Assembly (NCBI GenBank): GCA_015486425.1
Contig: WFRQ01000333.1
Coordinates: 1 to 18,436, forward strand
Direction: 5' to 3'
Length of the DNA stretch: 18,436 nt
From: Deltaproteobacteria bacterium
GTDB lineage: Bacteria; Desulfobacterota; Dissulfuribacteria; Dissulfuribacterales; QOAL01
Positions 8,094-13,897 of the stretch are shown here, one piece after another. The notes under the pieces are model-generated. The model searched no databases and had not been told where the DNA came from. It was given only the letters and a program-made list of their open reading frames with translations. Within the stretch, counting starts at the first letter, position 1. Each line of letters begins with the position of its first letter. Position numbers and translations under genes: made by a program.

Positions 8094-9874
8094 TACAAGG
8101 TCTGTCCAAGAGCCAGTATTGCATCTTTCAGTTTCTTGTCATAACCGTAAATATCCTGAAAGAACAAGATATTATCCTTTCTGTCAGCAATGGCAGAGCT
8201 GTAGAAGATAAATACCGGCAGCGGGTTTTTCAGATTAACCCTCTGCCACTTCCCTGTCTCCATCACCTCATGCACCTTTTCAAGTGTCCAGTCACCATTA
8301 TCGTTATCCTTGAGCACAAAGACTGCCAGACGGTCAGGATATTCGACTCTTATGCATCCATGACTGAATGTGCGTTTTTCAAACCTGAACAGATGCTGTG
8401 CAGGAGTGCCGTGGAGAAATATGGTGTGTTTGTTTGGAAAGATGAATTTTATTGGTCCCAGGGCATTCTTGGGGCCAGGTTTCTGGCGCAGGTGGTATAT
8501 GCCCCTGGCAAGCCCGCTTATGGTTTCATTATTTACCGGAAGCGGTGTGGCTTCAGGTGTAAATGCCTTGACTATCTCATAGTTGTGTTTTGCAATATAA
8601 CCATGGTCCTGTCTGATTTTTGGAAGGAGTTCTTTTTTAAGGATGCTGTATGGTACGTTCCAGTAGGGAGAAAATACTATATAACGCATCATCCCTGTGA
8701 AAATGGGAGTCTGGTGGCGTTTGAACGCCTTGCCGATTATTACCTTCATGGAGACTTCCGGCTCGTAAAAACCTCTGGTCTTTTTTTCAAGACCGAAGAG
8801 TTTGAACTGAGGCAGGTTTACTGCAATTATTCTCTGTCCTACGTCATCCGGAAGCCATCTCCAACGCTCAAGTGAGAGTTTTATCTGCTCTACCCTGTGT
8901 TCAGGCGGGACATTAAGTGCGGCAAAAGTGTTTTTACCTATAACTCCGTCTGTGTTCAGGCCGTGACGGGCCTGGAAATGTTTGACAGCGTCCACCAGGG
9001 CGCCGGAGTACACTGTGGATTCATGTGAAACAGCCTCTGTATCATCACCTGTCTCCTCGGAAACAGTCGTGCCTGATTCGTCAGTTTCTTGCCCTGGTTT
9101 AAGGTCTCCATATGCCTTGAGCCTGTACTCAAGCTCCTTAATGGCCTGGTATGTTTCTCCTGGGTGAACAGTGGCAGTGACAGGCAGGGGTTCTGAAAGT
9201 CCGGGGTCTTGCGCAAGCCTGCTGTAAACCTCAAGCCAGTGAAGAAGCATCCAGTATCCCCTGTAGGGTGGTTCCACCTCTCTTAACGCAGGCCTGATAT
9301 CCGGGTCATGGAGGTGTTCAAACAGGGCTGAAGCAAGATCAAAACGTTTGTCTTCAACATTAAGGTCTGCACCTACCTGAACAGGATTTATCCTGCCGAG
9401 ACGCAGGTCAGATGCATAGCGCATGACAGATACAGAAAGGCCTGCATCAAGCGGGGCAAGGCGATAAAGTCTGTCCCTGCCTGAATCTGTAGCCTTTTTG
9501 TCCCTGATTTCTGCAAGCCTGTGCTGCCAGAGCATCCCTGCATATGCATGCGGGTCAAGTCCCTTTGTGCCGGCATCAGCAAGAATGGCTGCTACCTGAA
9601 ACGCCTGGGGGGTAGGATGGCCATCCTGGTCAAACCACGCAAGTTGCATGTCATTCATCTGGTAAAAACGCCTCAGACTCTCCTTGAAACCATCAAAGGC
9701 GGCAACCCCGAGGTCAGTGGTAACCTTTTCCTGAATAAGATCACAGAGAATGGGCTCGCACGACAATCTGTCATCAGATTTCGGGGTTGTCATGGCCATG
9801 CAGGCTGTGACAGAAAACAATAAAAATATAACCAGTGAAAATAAAAACGATATGAATGCCGGTCTGTTATTCAT
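8093..9874 (-). CDS. L,D-transpeptidase, YcbB/LdtD type, probable lipoprotein
   Basis: A periplasmic peptidoglycan cross-linking enzyme that forms 3-3 bonds between diaminopimelate residues. I start it at 9874 (593 residues): AAGGA lies 5 nt upstream at 9880-9884, and the protein then opens with a signal sequence (MNNRPAFISFLFSLVIF) and a lipobox VTAC with C25. A longer reading from 9940 adds 22 residues and reaches into intergenic repeat DNA. Order of domains: N-terminal scaffold (about 60-240), an acidic linker (about 260-288), a peptidoglycan-binding domain (about 289-323, GALVDAVKHFQARHGLNTDG), and a YkuD catalytic domain (about 348-520) with HGTP (H488) and SHGCIRV (H505, catalytic C507, R509). 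Length agrees with the YcbB group. First gene of an overlapping operon with polA. Confidence 0.94.
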   Translation of the reverse strand: MNNRPAFISFLFSLVIFLLFSVTACMAMTTPKSDDRLSCEPILCDLIQEKVTTDLGVAAFDGFKESLRRFYQMNDMQLAWFDQDGHPTPQAFQVAAILADAGTKGLDPHAYAGMLWQHRLAEIRDKKATDSGRDRLYRLAPLDAGLSVSVMRYASDLRLGRINPVQVGADLNVEDKRFDLASALFEHLHDPDIRPALREVEPPYRGYWMLLHWLEVYSRLAQDPGLSEPLPVTATVHPGETYQAIKELEYRLKAYGDLKPGQETDESGTTVSEETGDDTEAVSHESTVYSGALVDAVKHFQARHGLNTDGVIGKNTFAALNVPPEHRVEQIKLSLERWRWLPDDVGQRIIAVNLPQFKLFGLEKKTRGFYEPEVSMKVIIGKAFKRHQTPIFTGMMRYIVFSPYWNVPYSILKKELLPKIRQDHGYIAKHNYEIVKAFTPEATPLPVNNETISGLARGIYHLRQKPGPKNALGPIKFIFPNKHTIFLHGTPAQHLFRFEKRTFSHGCIRVEYPDRLAVFVLKDNDNGDWTLEKVHEVMETGKWQRVNLKNPLPVFIFYSSAIADRKDNILFFQDIYGYDKKLKDAILALGQTL

Positions 9875-9931
9875 CAGTATCCTTAAGTGAGTCCTGTTGG
9901 CTGCACTGCTCAGCCTGTGCAACACCATCTG

Positions 9932-10101
9932 AAAGTTCAAGTGAAAGCTCAGTGTATTTCACGGTAGTCCCCATTTCCGCAGGCGGGCACAACGAACAAT
10001 GAAGATATGCTGCTGCACCTTGAAAAATTGTACGCCCAGGGATCAGGGAAGCTGGAGCTTCAAATTTATGGTTGCCAAACTGGAGTTCGGGAACCAGCAA
10101 A
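9932..10101 (+). repeat. Twin-hairpin dispersed repeat E1, copy A
   Basis: First of three direct-orientation copies (others 11883-12008 and 12907-13074). The shared core begins CGGGCACAACGAACAATGAA and ends with two small hairpins whose loops are TGGA: GAAGC-TGGA-GCTTC and a longer stem around CAAACTGGAGTT. In this copy the second stem has decayed. The homology with copy C extends left to about 9932, so the repeat reaches to within about 60 bp of the L,D-transpeptidase start and overlaps the longer reading of that gene. No credible gene is seen in it. Confidence 0.85.
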
Positions 10102-10116
10102 AACAATTTTTTCCTG

Positions 10117-10232
10117 ACACGTATCTGCTCACGGGGTGCTGCAGATGCAGGGCGGAGGGGGCGAAGGCGTACTGTCCCGTACTTAGAGTCCCCGGCAATG
10201 CAGCAGATGCGGTACCTTATGAGCAGATACAC
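10117..10232 (+). repeat. Dispersed repeat E2, full-length copy (116 bp)
   Basis: Ends are inverted repeats: GTATCTGCTCA (10121-10131) and TGAGCAGATAC (10220-10230). Inside are two near-identical direct 12-mers, TGCTGCAGATGC and TGCAGCAGATGC, flanking about 60 bp that carry a smaller GTACTGTCCCGTAC inverted repeat. A shortened copy lies at 12119-12173. This is consistent with a small non-autonomous mobile or REP-like element; no target duplication is clear. Confidence 0.75.
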
Positions 10233-10373
10233 TGTAAAAAAGCATTGGAAGAGTTATGGCATGAAAGTTTAACATGAAGAGAAGGAAAAAAGAAGTAACT
10301 GTTAATGGTACTTTTTTAACCCTGGCCCTTTCCATGCCGATAAGAAATATACAGGCAGGGCAGGCAGTTCATG

Positions 10374-10403
10374 TTGCCTTTTGTGTATTTTCCCCTTTAT
10401 TAT
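10374..10403 (+). promoter_or_regulatory. Possible sigma-70-like promoter for the lytic transglycosylase gene
   Basis: TTGCCT (10374-10379) and TATTAT (10398-10403) are separated by 18 bp and lie just upstream of the ATG at 10425 in an AT-rich stretch. This would give a very short leader. No good ribosome-binding site is visible before the ATG. The rest of 10233-10424 holds no convincing gene. Confidence 0.3.
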
Positions 10404-10424
10404 TAACATAATATAAAATACAAT

Positions 10425-11753
10425 ATGACTATGCGTTCAATTATAATTTTCCTTGCATCAGCCCTTTTGACCTTTACATGTATTTCCATGTCTTCAGAAT
10501 GCGTGGCCGCAGATGAGCCTTTCCCGCATTACAAGGTACTTGAACTAAACGTGGCCTTCTGGAAGAAGGTGTATTCAGAGTACACTTACAGTCAGAGTGT
10601 CATTCATGACAAGTCAAATCCCATGCTCATTTACTCGGTTCTTGAGTTTGATGATTCCAAATCAGCCAAAGCAAGGAAGGCGAGAAGAAAGAGAGAAAAG
10701 GCTGCGTGCCGGAAATACAGCCATATTCTCCGTGCCCTTGCTGCGGGCAAGGCCCCTTCAAATGCTGATGAGAAAAGGGTTGCGGCTCTGTTTGGCAGCA
10801 GACCTGACAAAAAGCTTCTGCGCAGGGCTGCAGACAGCGTGAGGTGTCAGCGAGGTCAGAAGGATCGATTTATTGAAGGCGTAGAGAGATCAGGGGCATA
10901 TCTTGATGCCATGCGCGAGATATTCAGGTCGTACGGCATACCTGAAGATCTCTGTTATCTGCCTCATGTAGAGTCATCGTTCAGACACTGGGCAAGGAGT
11001 AAATGCGGTGCGGCAGGCATGTGGCAGTTCATGAGATGGACAGCCAAGCGTTTCATAAAGGTAAATTACCTTGTTGATGAACGGCTTGATCCAATGAAAT
11101 CCACAAGGGCAGCCGCGGAACTGCTGCTTGATAATTACCAGAAACTTGGAAGCTGGCCACTTGCCATAACCGCTTACAATCACGGGGCAGCAGGCATGGA
11201 ACGTGCCCTGCGCCAGAAGGGCAGTTTTGACAGGATTATCGCAGAGTACAGGGGCAGACGTTTCAAATTTGCCTCAAGGAATTTTTATGCCGAGTTTCTT
11301 GCAGCAAGAGAAGTTGCCGAGCATTATCGCAGAAACCCTGAGAGAGTAACGTATCATGCCCCTGTTGAAGCGGTTACAGTGCGCATGCCGTCATACATAT
11401 CCTTCACAGACCTGGCAACCATGCTGAATGTACCTCCCAGTGAACTTCAGGAGCTGAATCCCGCCCTTAAGCGGCCTTTGCTTACTGGAGAAAAGTATAT
11501 TCCCCAGGGTTATGAAATCAGGGTGCCAGCGCTTGATACCAGTGATTTTGCTTTATCACTTCTGCCTGGTGAAGATACTTCTGTTTTTAAAACCTGCCAG
11601 AAGATAGACAGGCATTACAGGGTCCGCAGGGGCGATACAGCCCACAAAATCGCCAGAAGGCATGGGGTAAGCCTTAAGAGGCTAGCAGTGCTTAACGGTC
11701 TTGATTCGCGTTACAGGATATATGCAGGACAGACCCTGCGCCTGCCGTTCTAA
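10425..11753 (+). CDS. mltD: Membrane-bound lytic murein transglycosylase D-like, SLT plus LysM
   Basis: A 442-residue periplasmic lytic transglycosylase that cleaves the glycan strands of peptidoglycan. A signal peptide is visible (about 1-28, hydrophobic 5-20), without a clear lipobox. A charged helical region of unknown role follows (about 40-150). The SLT catalytic domain spans about 165-300: GIPEDLCYLPHVESSF with catalytic E183, GAAGMWQFM (195-203) and AITAYNHG (247-254). A degenerate LysM-like stretch lies at about 324-368 and a good C-terminal LysM at 397-442 (YRVRRGDTAHKIARRHGV). E. coli MltD has the same plan. The start could also be the ATG two codons later (10431). It is transcribed away from the L,D-transpeptidase operon; both work on peptidoglycan. 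Confidence 0.93.
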   Translation: MTMRSIIIFLASALLTFTCISMSSECVAADEPFPHYKVLELNVAFWKKVYSEYTYSQSVIHDKSNPMLIYSVLEFDDSKSAKARKARRKREKAACRKYSHILRALAAGKAPSNADEKRVAALFGSRPDKKLLRRAADSVRCQRGQKDRFIEGVERSGAYLDAMREIFRSYGIPEDLCYLPHVESSFRHWARSKCGAAGMWQFMRWTAKRFIKVNYLVDERLDPMKSTRAAAELLLDNYQKLGSWPLAITAYNHGAAGMERALRQKGSFDRIIAEYRGRRFKFASRNFYAEFLAAREVAEHYRRNPERVTYHAPVEAVTVRMPSYISFTDLATMLNVPPSELQELNPALKRPLLTGEKYIPQGYEIRVPALDTSDFALSLLPGEDTSVFKTCQKIDRHYRVRRGDTAHKIARRHGVSLKRLAVLNGLDSRYRIYAGQTLRLPF

Positions 11754-11795
11754 ACTTTCATGACATGGGGCTTGTCACCCCCTGACATGAAAGTT
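11753..11795. terminator. Hairpin directly after the transglycosylase stop codon
   Basis: AACTTTCATG (11753-11762) and CATGAAAGTT (11786-11795) are exact inverted repeats, and an inner GGGG...CCCC pair extends the stem. It begins on the last base of the TAA stop. No T-run follows on the plus strand, so it may be an mRNA 3' end-stabilising hairpin rather than a classical intrinsic terminator. Confidence 0.5.
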
Positions 11796-11866
11796 AGCTC
11801 AAAGCTCAAAGTCGGAAGCTGAAAGCAAACATGGCTTCCTTTACTTTGAGCCTTGAGCTTTGAGCT
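11796..11866. repeat. Heptamer repeat TTGAGCT: inverted array and direct array
   Basis: Four 7-bp units in reverse orientation (AGCTCAA AGCTCAA AGTCGGA AGCTGAA, 11796-11823) face three units in direct orientation (TTGAGCC TTGAGCT TTGAGCT, 11846-11866). The two arrays can pair as a stem. The direct array sits inside a longer unit, CTTCCTTTACT... to ...TTTTCGGATAAAC (11835-11880), which recurs at 12015-12074. Confidence 0.8.
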
Positions 11867-11882
11867 ATTTTCGGATAAACCG

Positions 11883-12008
11883 CCATTCCCTGACGGGCAC
11901 AACGAACAATGAAAATACGCTCTTGCTGCGTTTGACATTGTATGAGCACAAAGGGAAGCAGGAGCTTCCAGTTTGTAGTTCCCAAACTGGAGTTTGGGAA
12001 CCAGCAAA
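11883..12008 (+). repeat. Twin-hairpin dispersed repeat E1, copy B
   Basis: Second E1 copy, same orientation as A and C. It contains GGAAGC-AGGA-GCTTCC and an exact CCCAAACTGGAGTTTGGG hairpin (stem CCCAAAC/GTTTGGG, loop TGGA). It lies between two heptamer blocks, so the arrangement here is heptamers, E1, heptamers. The minus-strand open frame through it is repeat-derived and not a gene. Confidence 0.87.
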
Positions 12009-12014
12009 TTAGAA

Positions 12015-12074
12015 CTTCCTTTACTTTGAGCCTTGAGCTTTCAGCTTTGAGCTTTGAGCTATTTTCGGATAAAC
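12015..12074. repeat. Heptamer repeat block, expanded copy (5 units)
   Basis: Direct repeat of 11835-11880 with two extra 7-bp units: TTGAGCC TTGAGCT TTCAGCT TTGAGCT TTGAGCT at 12026-12060, then the shared ATTTTCGGATAAAC. The 14-bp length difference is exactly two units, as expected of slippage in a tandem array. Confidence 0.82.
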
Positions 12075-12084
12075 ACTTATCTCT

Positions 12085-12118
12085 AATTGCTCATCCCCTT
12101 CCAGGATGAATTCCCATA
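12085..12118. repeat. Short dispersed repeat E3, copy 2
   Basis: Partner of 4247-4283 with the same AAYTGCTCAYCCCC and GGATGAAT blocks. It lies directly before the short E2 copy, in the gap between the transglycosylase and OmpA-like genes. Confidence 0.5.
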
Positions 12119-12173
12119 ACACGCATCTGTTCAGGGGGTGCAGCAGATGCGGTACCCTGTGAGTAGATATCAC
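12119..12173 (+). repeat. Dispersed repeat E2, internally deleted copy (55 bp)
   Basis: It matches the first 23 bp and last 31 bp of the full copy at 10117-10232 and lacks the 62 bp between. The breakpoint falls between the two TGC(T/A)GCAGATGC direct repeats of the full copy, as expected of a deletion by slippage or recombination. It ends 4 bp before the OmpA-like stop codon. Confidence 0.75.
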
Positions 12174-12177
12174 TCAC

Positions 12178-12846
12178 CTATGCGTTTGCTGGCTGTATCC
12201 TTATCTCAACCCGGCGGTTCATCTGCCTGCCTGATGCAGTATTATTGCCTGCCCGAGGCATGGTTTCCCCGTAACCTGTTGCAATTATCCTTGAGGGGCT
12301 TACTCCTCTCTGTATAAGGAGCTGCCTTACTGCCTCAGCCCGCCTCTGTGACAGGGCGAGGTTGTAATTTTCAGTGCCTGTGCTGTCAGTGTGGCCAGCA
12401 ATGTGGATTACCGTCTCCGGATACTGAACCAGTACCCTGGCAAGGCTGTCGAGGTCTGCATAGGCTCCGGGGTGAACGGCTGCGGAATTCACATCAAAAA
12501 GCAGGTCGCTCTTGTAACTCACCTCCAGCACATTGCCTGTCCGCCTGATGGATGCGGCGTCTGATGCAGCCATTGCATTGCGCAGGGCCTCTTCCTGTTT
12601 GTCCATGTAGTATCCCACGCCAGCGCCGGTTGCACCGCCAAGAGCTGCCCCTATAGCAGCCCCTGTTACTGTTGATTTGGTGTCATGTCCGATTGCCTGA
12701 CCTACAATGGCGCCTGCGGCAGCACCGCCAAGCCCTCCGTATATGGCCCCCTTCTGGGTATTGTTGGCAGGAGGGGCACAACCAGTAATTGACCCTGAAA
12801 CAAGTATGGATAGGAAAAATGTCAATGTGTACATGATGTATCTCAT
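12178..12846 (-). CDS. OmpA-family lipoprotein with glycine-zipper domain (YiaD-like)
   Basis: A 222-residue outer-membrane lipoprotein that probably anchors the membrane to peptidoglycan. A signal peptide ends in a lipobox ITGC (C23). A glycine-zipper region follows (about 33-82, GAIYGGLGGAAAGAIVGQAIG and GAAIGAALGGATGAGVGYYMD), then a C-terminal OmpA domain (about 105-218) with GHTDSTG (D153) and LSQRRAEAV (R169), the residues that bind diaminopimelate in the family, and GYGETMPRAGNNTASGRQMNRRVEI. Length and order match the YiaD/Pal-like group. The start has a strong GGGAGG ribosome-binding site about 10 nt upstream. It converges with the transglycosylase gene across a repeat-filled gap. 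Confidence 0.94.
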   Translation of the reverse strand: MRYIMYTLTFFLSILVSGSITGCAPPANNTQKGAIYGGLGGAAAGAIVGQAIGHDTKSTVTGAAIGAALGGATGAGVGYYMDKQEEALRNAMAASDAASIRRTGNVLEVSYKSDLLFDVNSAAVHPGAYADLDSLARVLVQYPETVIHIAGHTDSTGTENYNLALSQRRAEAVRQLLIQRGVSPSRIIATGYGETMPRAGNNTASGRQMNRRVEIRIQPANA

Positions 12847-12906
12847 GATTCACTGCCTCCCTTGAGAAAATTTTTATATTGAACTGTTCAGTCAGTGCAC
12901 ATGGTG

Positions 12907-13074
12907 AAAAGCACAAGCGAAAGCTCATTTTATTTTTAGGGTTACCGCCATTTCCAGAGCGGGTACAACGAACAATGAAAATATGCTTTTGCACCTCGCA
13001 AAATTGTACGGCCAGGAAGTGAAGCTGGAGCTTCTGATTTACAGTTCCCAAACTGGAGTTTGGGAATCAGCAAA
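12907..13074 (+). repeat. Twin-hairpin dispersed repeat E1, copy C
   Basis: Third E1 copy, with perfect versions of both hairpins: GAAGC-TGGA-GCTTC (about 13021-13034) and CCCAAACTGGAGTTTGGG (about 13047-13064). The left part (12907-12947) matches the left part of copy A but not B, where heptamers take its place. It lies upstream of the OmpA-like gene, about 60 bp from its start, so it may also affect that leader or promoter. Confidence 0.87.
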
Positions 13075-13130
13075 ACATTCCTTTCGCTTTCAGTTCTGAG
13101 CGAATTTTATGCTGTTCCCAAAGGAAAACA

Positions 13131-13179
13131 ACCGATAGAGGGTGACGTGCCACCCTGTATCACCCCGTATCGAGTCGGT
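13131..13179. other. Imperfect hairpin in intergenic DNA
   Basis: CGATAGAGGGTG pairs, with two mismatches, with CACCCCGTATCG about 20 bp later; a smaller GGTG...CACC stem lies inside. No T-run follows on either strand. The surrounding gap 13075-13468 contains this hairpin, a heptamer array and the likely ferredoxin promoter, but no supportable gene. Confidence 0.4.
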
Positions 13180-13227
13180 TCAGGATGTATTTTTATAATC
13201 TTCTTCTGAAATCCCCCACATACATCT

Positions 13228-13255
13228 TTGAGCTTTGAGCTTTCAGCTTTCAGCT
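13228..13255. repeat. Heptamer repeat array (4 units)
   Basis: TTGAGCT TTGAGCT TTCAGCT TTCAGCT in tandem. Same unit as the arrays at 11796-11866 and 12026-12060, again followed by ATT. It is about 150 bp downstream of E1 copy C, so heptamers and E1 occur together again. Confidence 0.78.
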
Positions 13256-13370
13256 ATTGAACCGCCCGCTTCGCTCAAGACGCAAAGGTCGTACAGAATT
13301 TTTCACATCTCCCCATATAAACCAGTGCCAGAAATGCACATTTCATGCCGTTGCGGGAGGTCAGGTCTTC

Positions 13371-13399
13371 TTGACAACAGCAGTATGAAAAAATAAGGT
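13371..13399 (+). promoter_or_regulatory. Possible promoter of the ferredoxin-AOR operon
   Basis: A consensus -35 TTGACA (13371-13376), a 17-bp spacer and a weak -10 TAAGGT (13394-13399), about 70 bp before the TTG start at 13469. Spacing is ideal but the -10 is poor, so this is tentative. Confidence 0.35.
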
Positions 13400-13468
13400 C
13401 ATGCACTGTCTGCGTGCTGGCAGGATATTTATGTAAAATGTATATAAAGACCCCGAAAGGACACCGTC

Positions 13469-13897
13469 TTGAAGATTCTTACAACACCTCACATGGAGCG
13501 GTGCATTGGCTGTCATTCCTGTGCTCTGGCCTGTGCCCGGCTTGTACATAAAAAATTATCCTGGGAATGTGCAGGTATTCGCATACATTCAACAGGCGGG
13601 CTTTCTTCCAGTTTTGCTGCCCAGCGCTGTCTGTCGTGTGACCCTGCGCCATGCGTCGCAGTTTGCCCTACAGGTGCTCTGATCCAGAGAAGAGGTGGCG
13701 GGGTTATTTTTAAAAAAAGGCTTTGTATCCAGTGCGGAGAGTGTGTGCCTGCCTGCCCGGTGAATGGAATTATGCAGGACCGGGCGGGTTATATTTATGT
13801 ATGCGTTCACTGTGGCCAGTGTGTTGATTTCTGTCCTCATGAATGTCTTGAAATGAGCGAAACAAGTACGGGAGAAGCCGGGGAGGTGGCCTCATGA
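13469..13897 (+). CDS. Polyferredoxin with four 4Fe-4S clusters, AOR partner
   Basis: A 142-residue electron-transfer protein with sixteen cysteines in four cluster sets: C12/C15/C18/C22, C54/C57/C62/C66, C86/C89/C92/C96 and C112/C115/C118/C122. This pattern (CxxCxxCxxxC, a variant CxxCx4CxxxC, then two standard sets) is that of the HycB/DmsB/AOR-associated ferredoxin subunits. It begins with a TTG codon, with AAAGGA about 8 nt upstream; no in-frame ATG precedes the first cysteine set suitably. It overlaps the AOR gene by 4 nt (ATGA at 13894-13897), so it very likely carries electrons from the oxidoreductase to a downstream acceptor. It has no signal peptide and should be cytoplasmic. Confidence 0.93.
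   Translation: MKILTTPHMERCIGCHSCALACARLVHKKLSWECAGIRIHSTGGLSSSFAAQRCLSCDPAPCVAVCPTGALIQRRGGGVIFKKRLCIQCGECVPACPVNGIMQDRAGYIYVCVHCGQCVDFCPHECLEMSETSTGEAGEVAS

Noticed and set aside
7967..8875. 302-residue plus-strand open frame
   Set aside because: Antisense to the L,D-transpeptidase and polA genes, which have clear motifs; no recognisable domain in the antisense product.
9875..9940. 22-residue N-terminal extension of the L,D-transpeptidase
   Set aside because: A start at 9874 has an AAGGA site at ideal spacing and puts the signal peptide at the N terminus; the extension lies partly in E1 repeat DNA.
9867..10232. 121-residue minus-strand open frame
   Set aside because: It reads through repeats E1 and E2 and gives the same type of peptide (VPELQFGNHKFEAPASL) as the frame at 11750-12007, which reads through another E1 copy. 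Repeat-derived.
10274..10411. 45-codon plus-strand frame starting MKRRKKEVTVNGTF
   Set aside because: No ribosome-binding site and it covers the likely promoter of the next gene. Too little to support a small gene.
11750..12007. 85-residue minus-strand open frame
   Set aside because: It lies wholly in E1 copy B, the heptamers and the hairpin after the transglycosylase gene; no ribosome-binding site or domain.
11796..13255. CRISPR array from the heptamer and E1 repeats
   Set aside because: Units are 7 bp without unique spacers, or long repeats spaced by about 1-2 kb with genes between; no cas genes.
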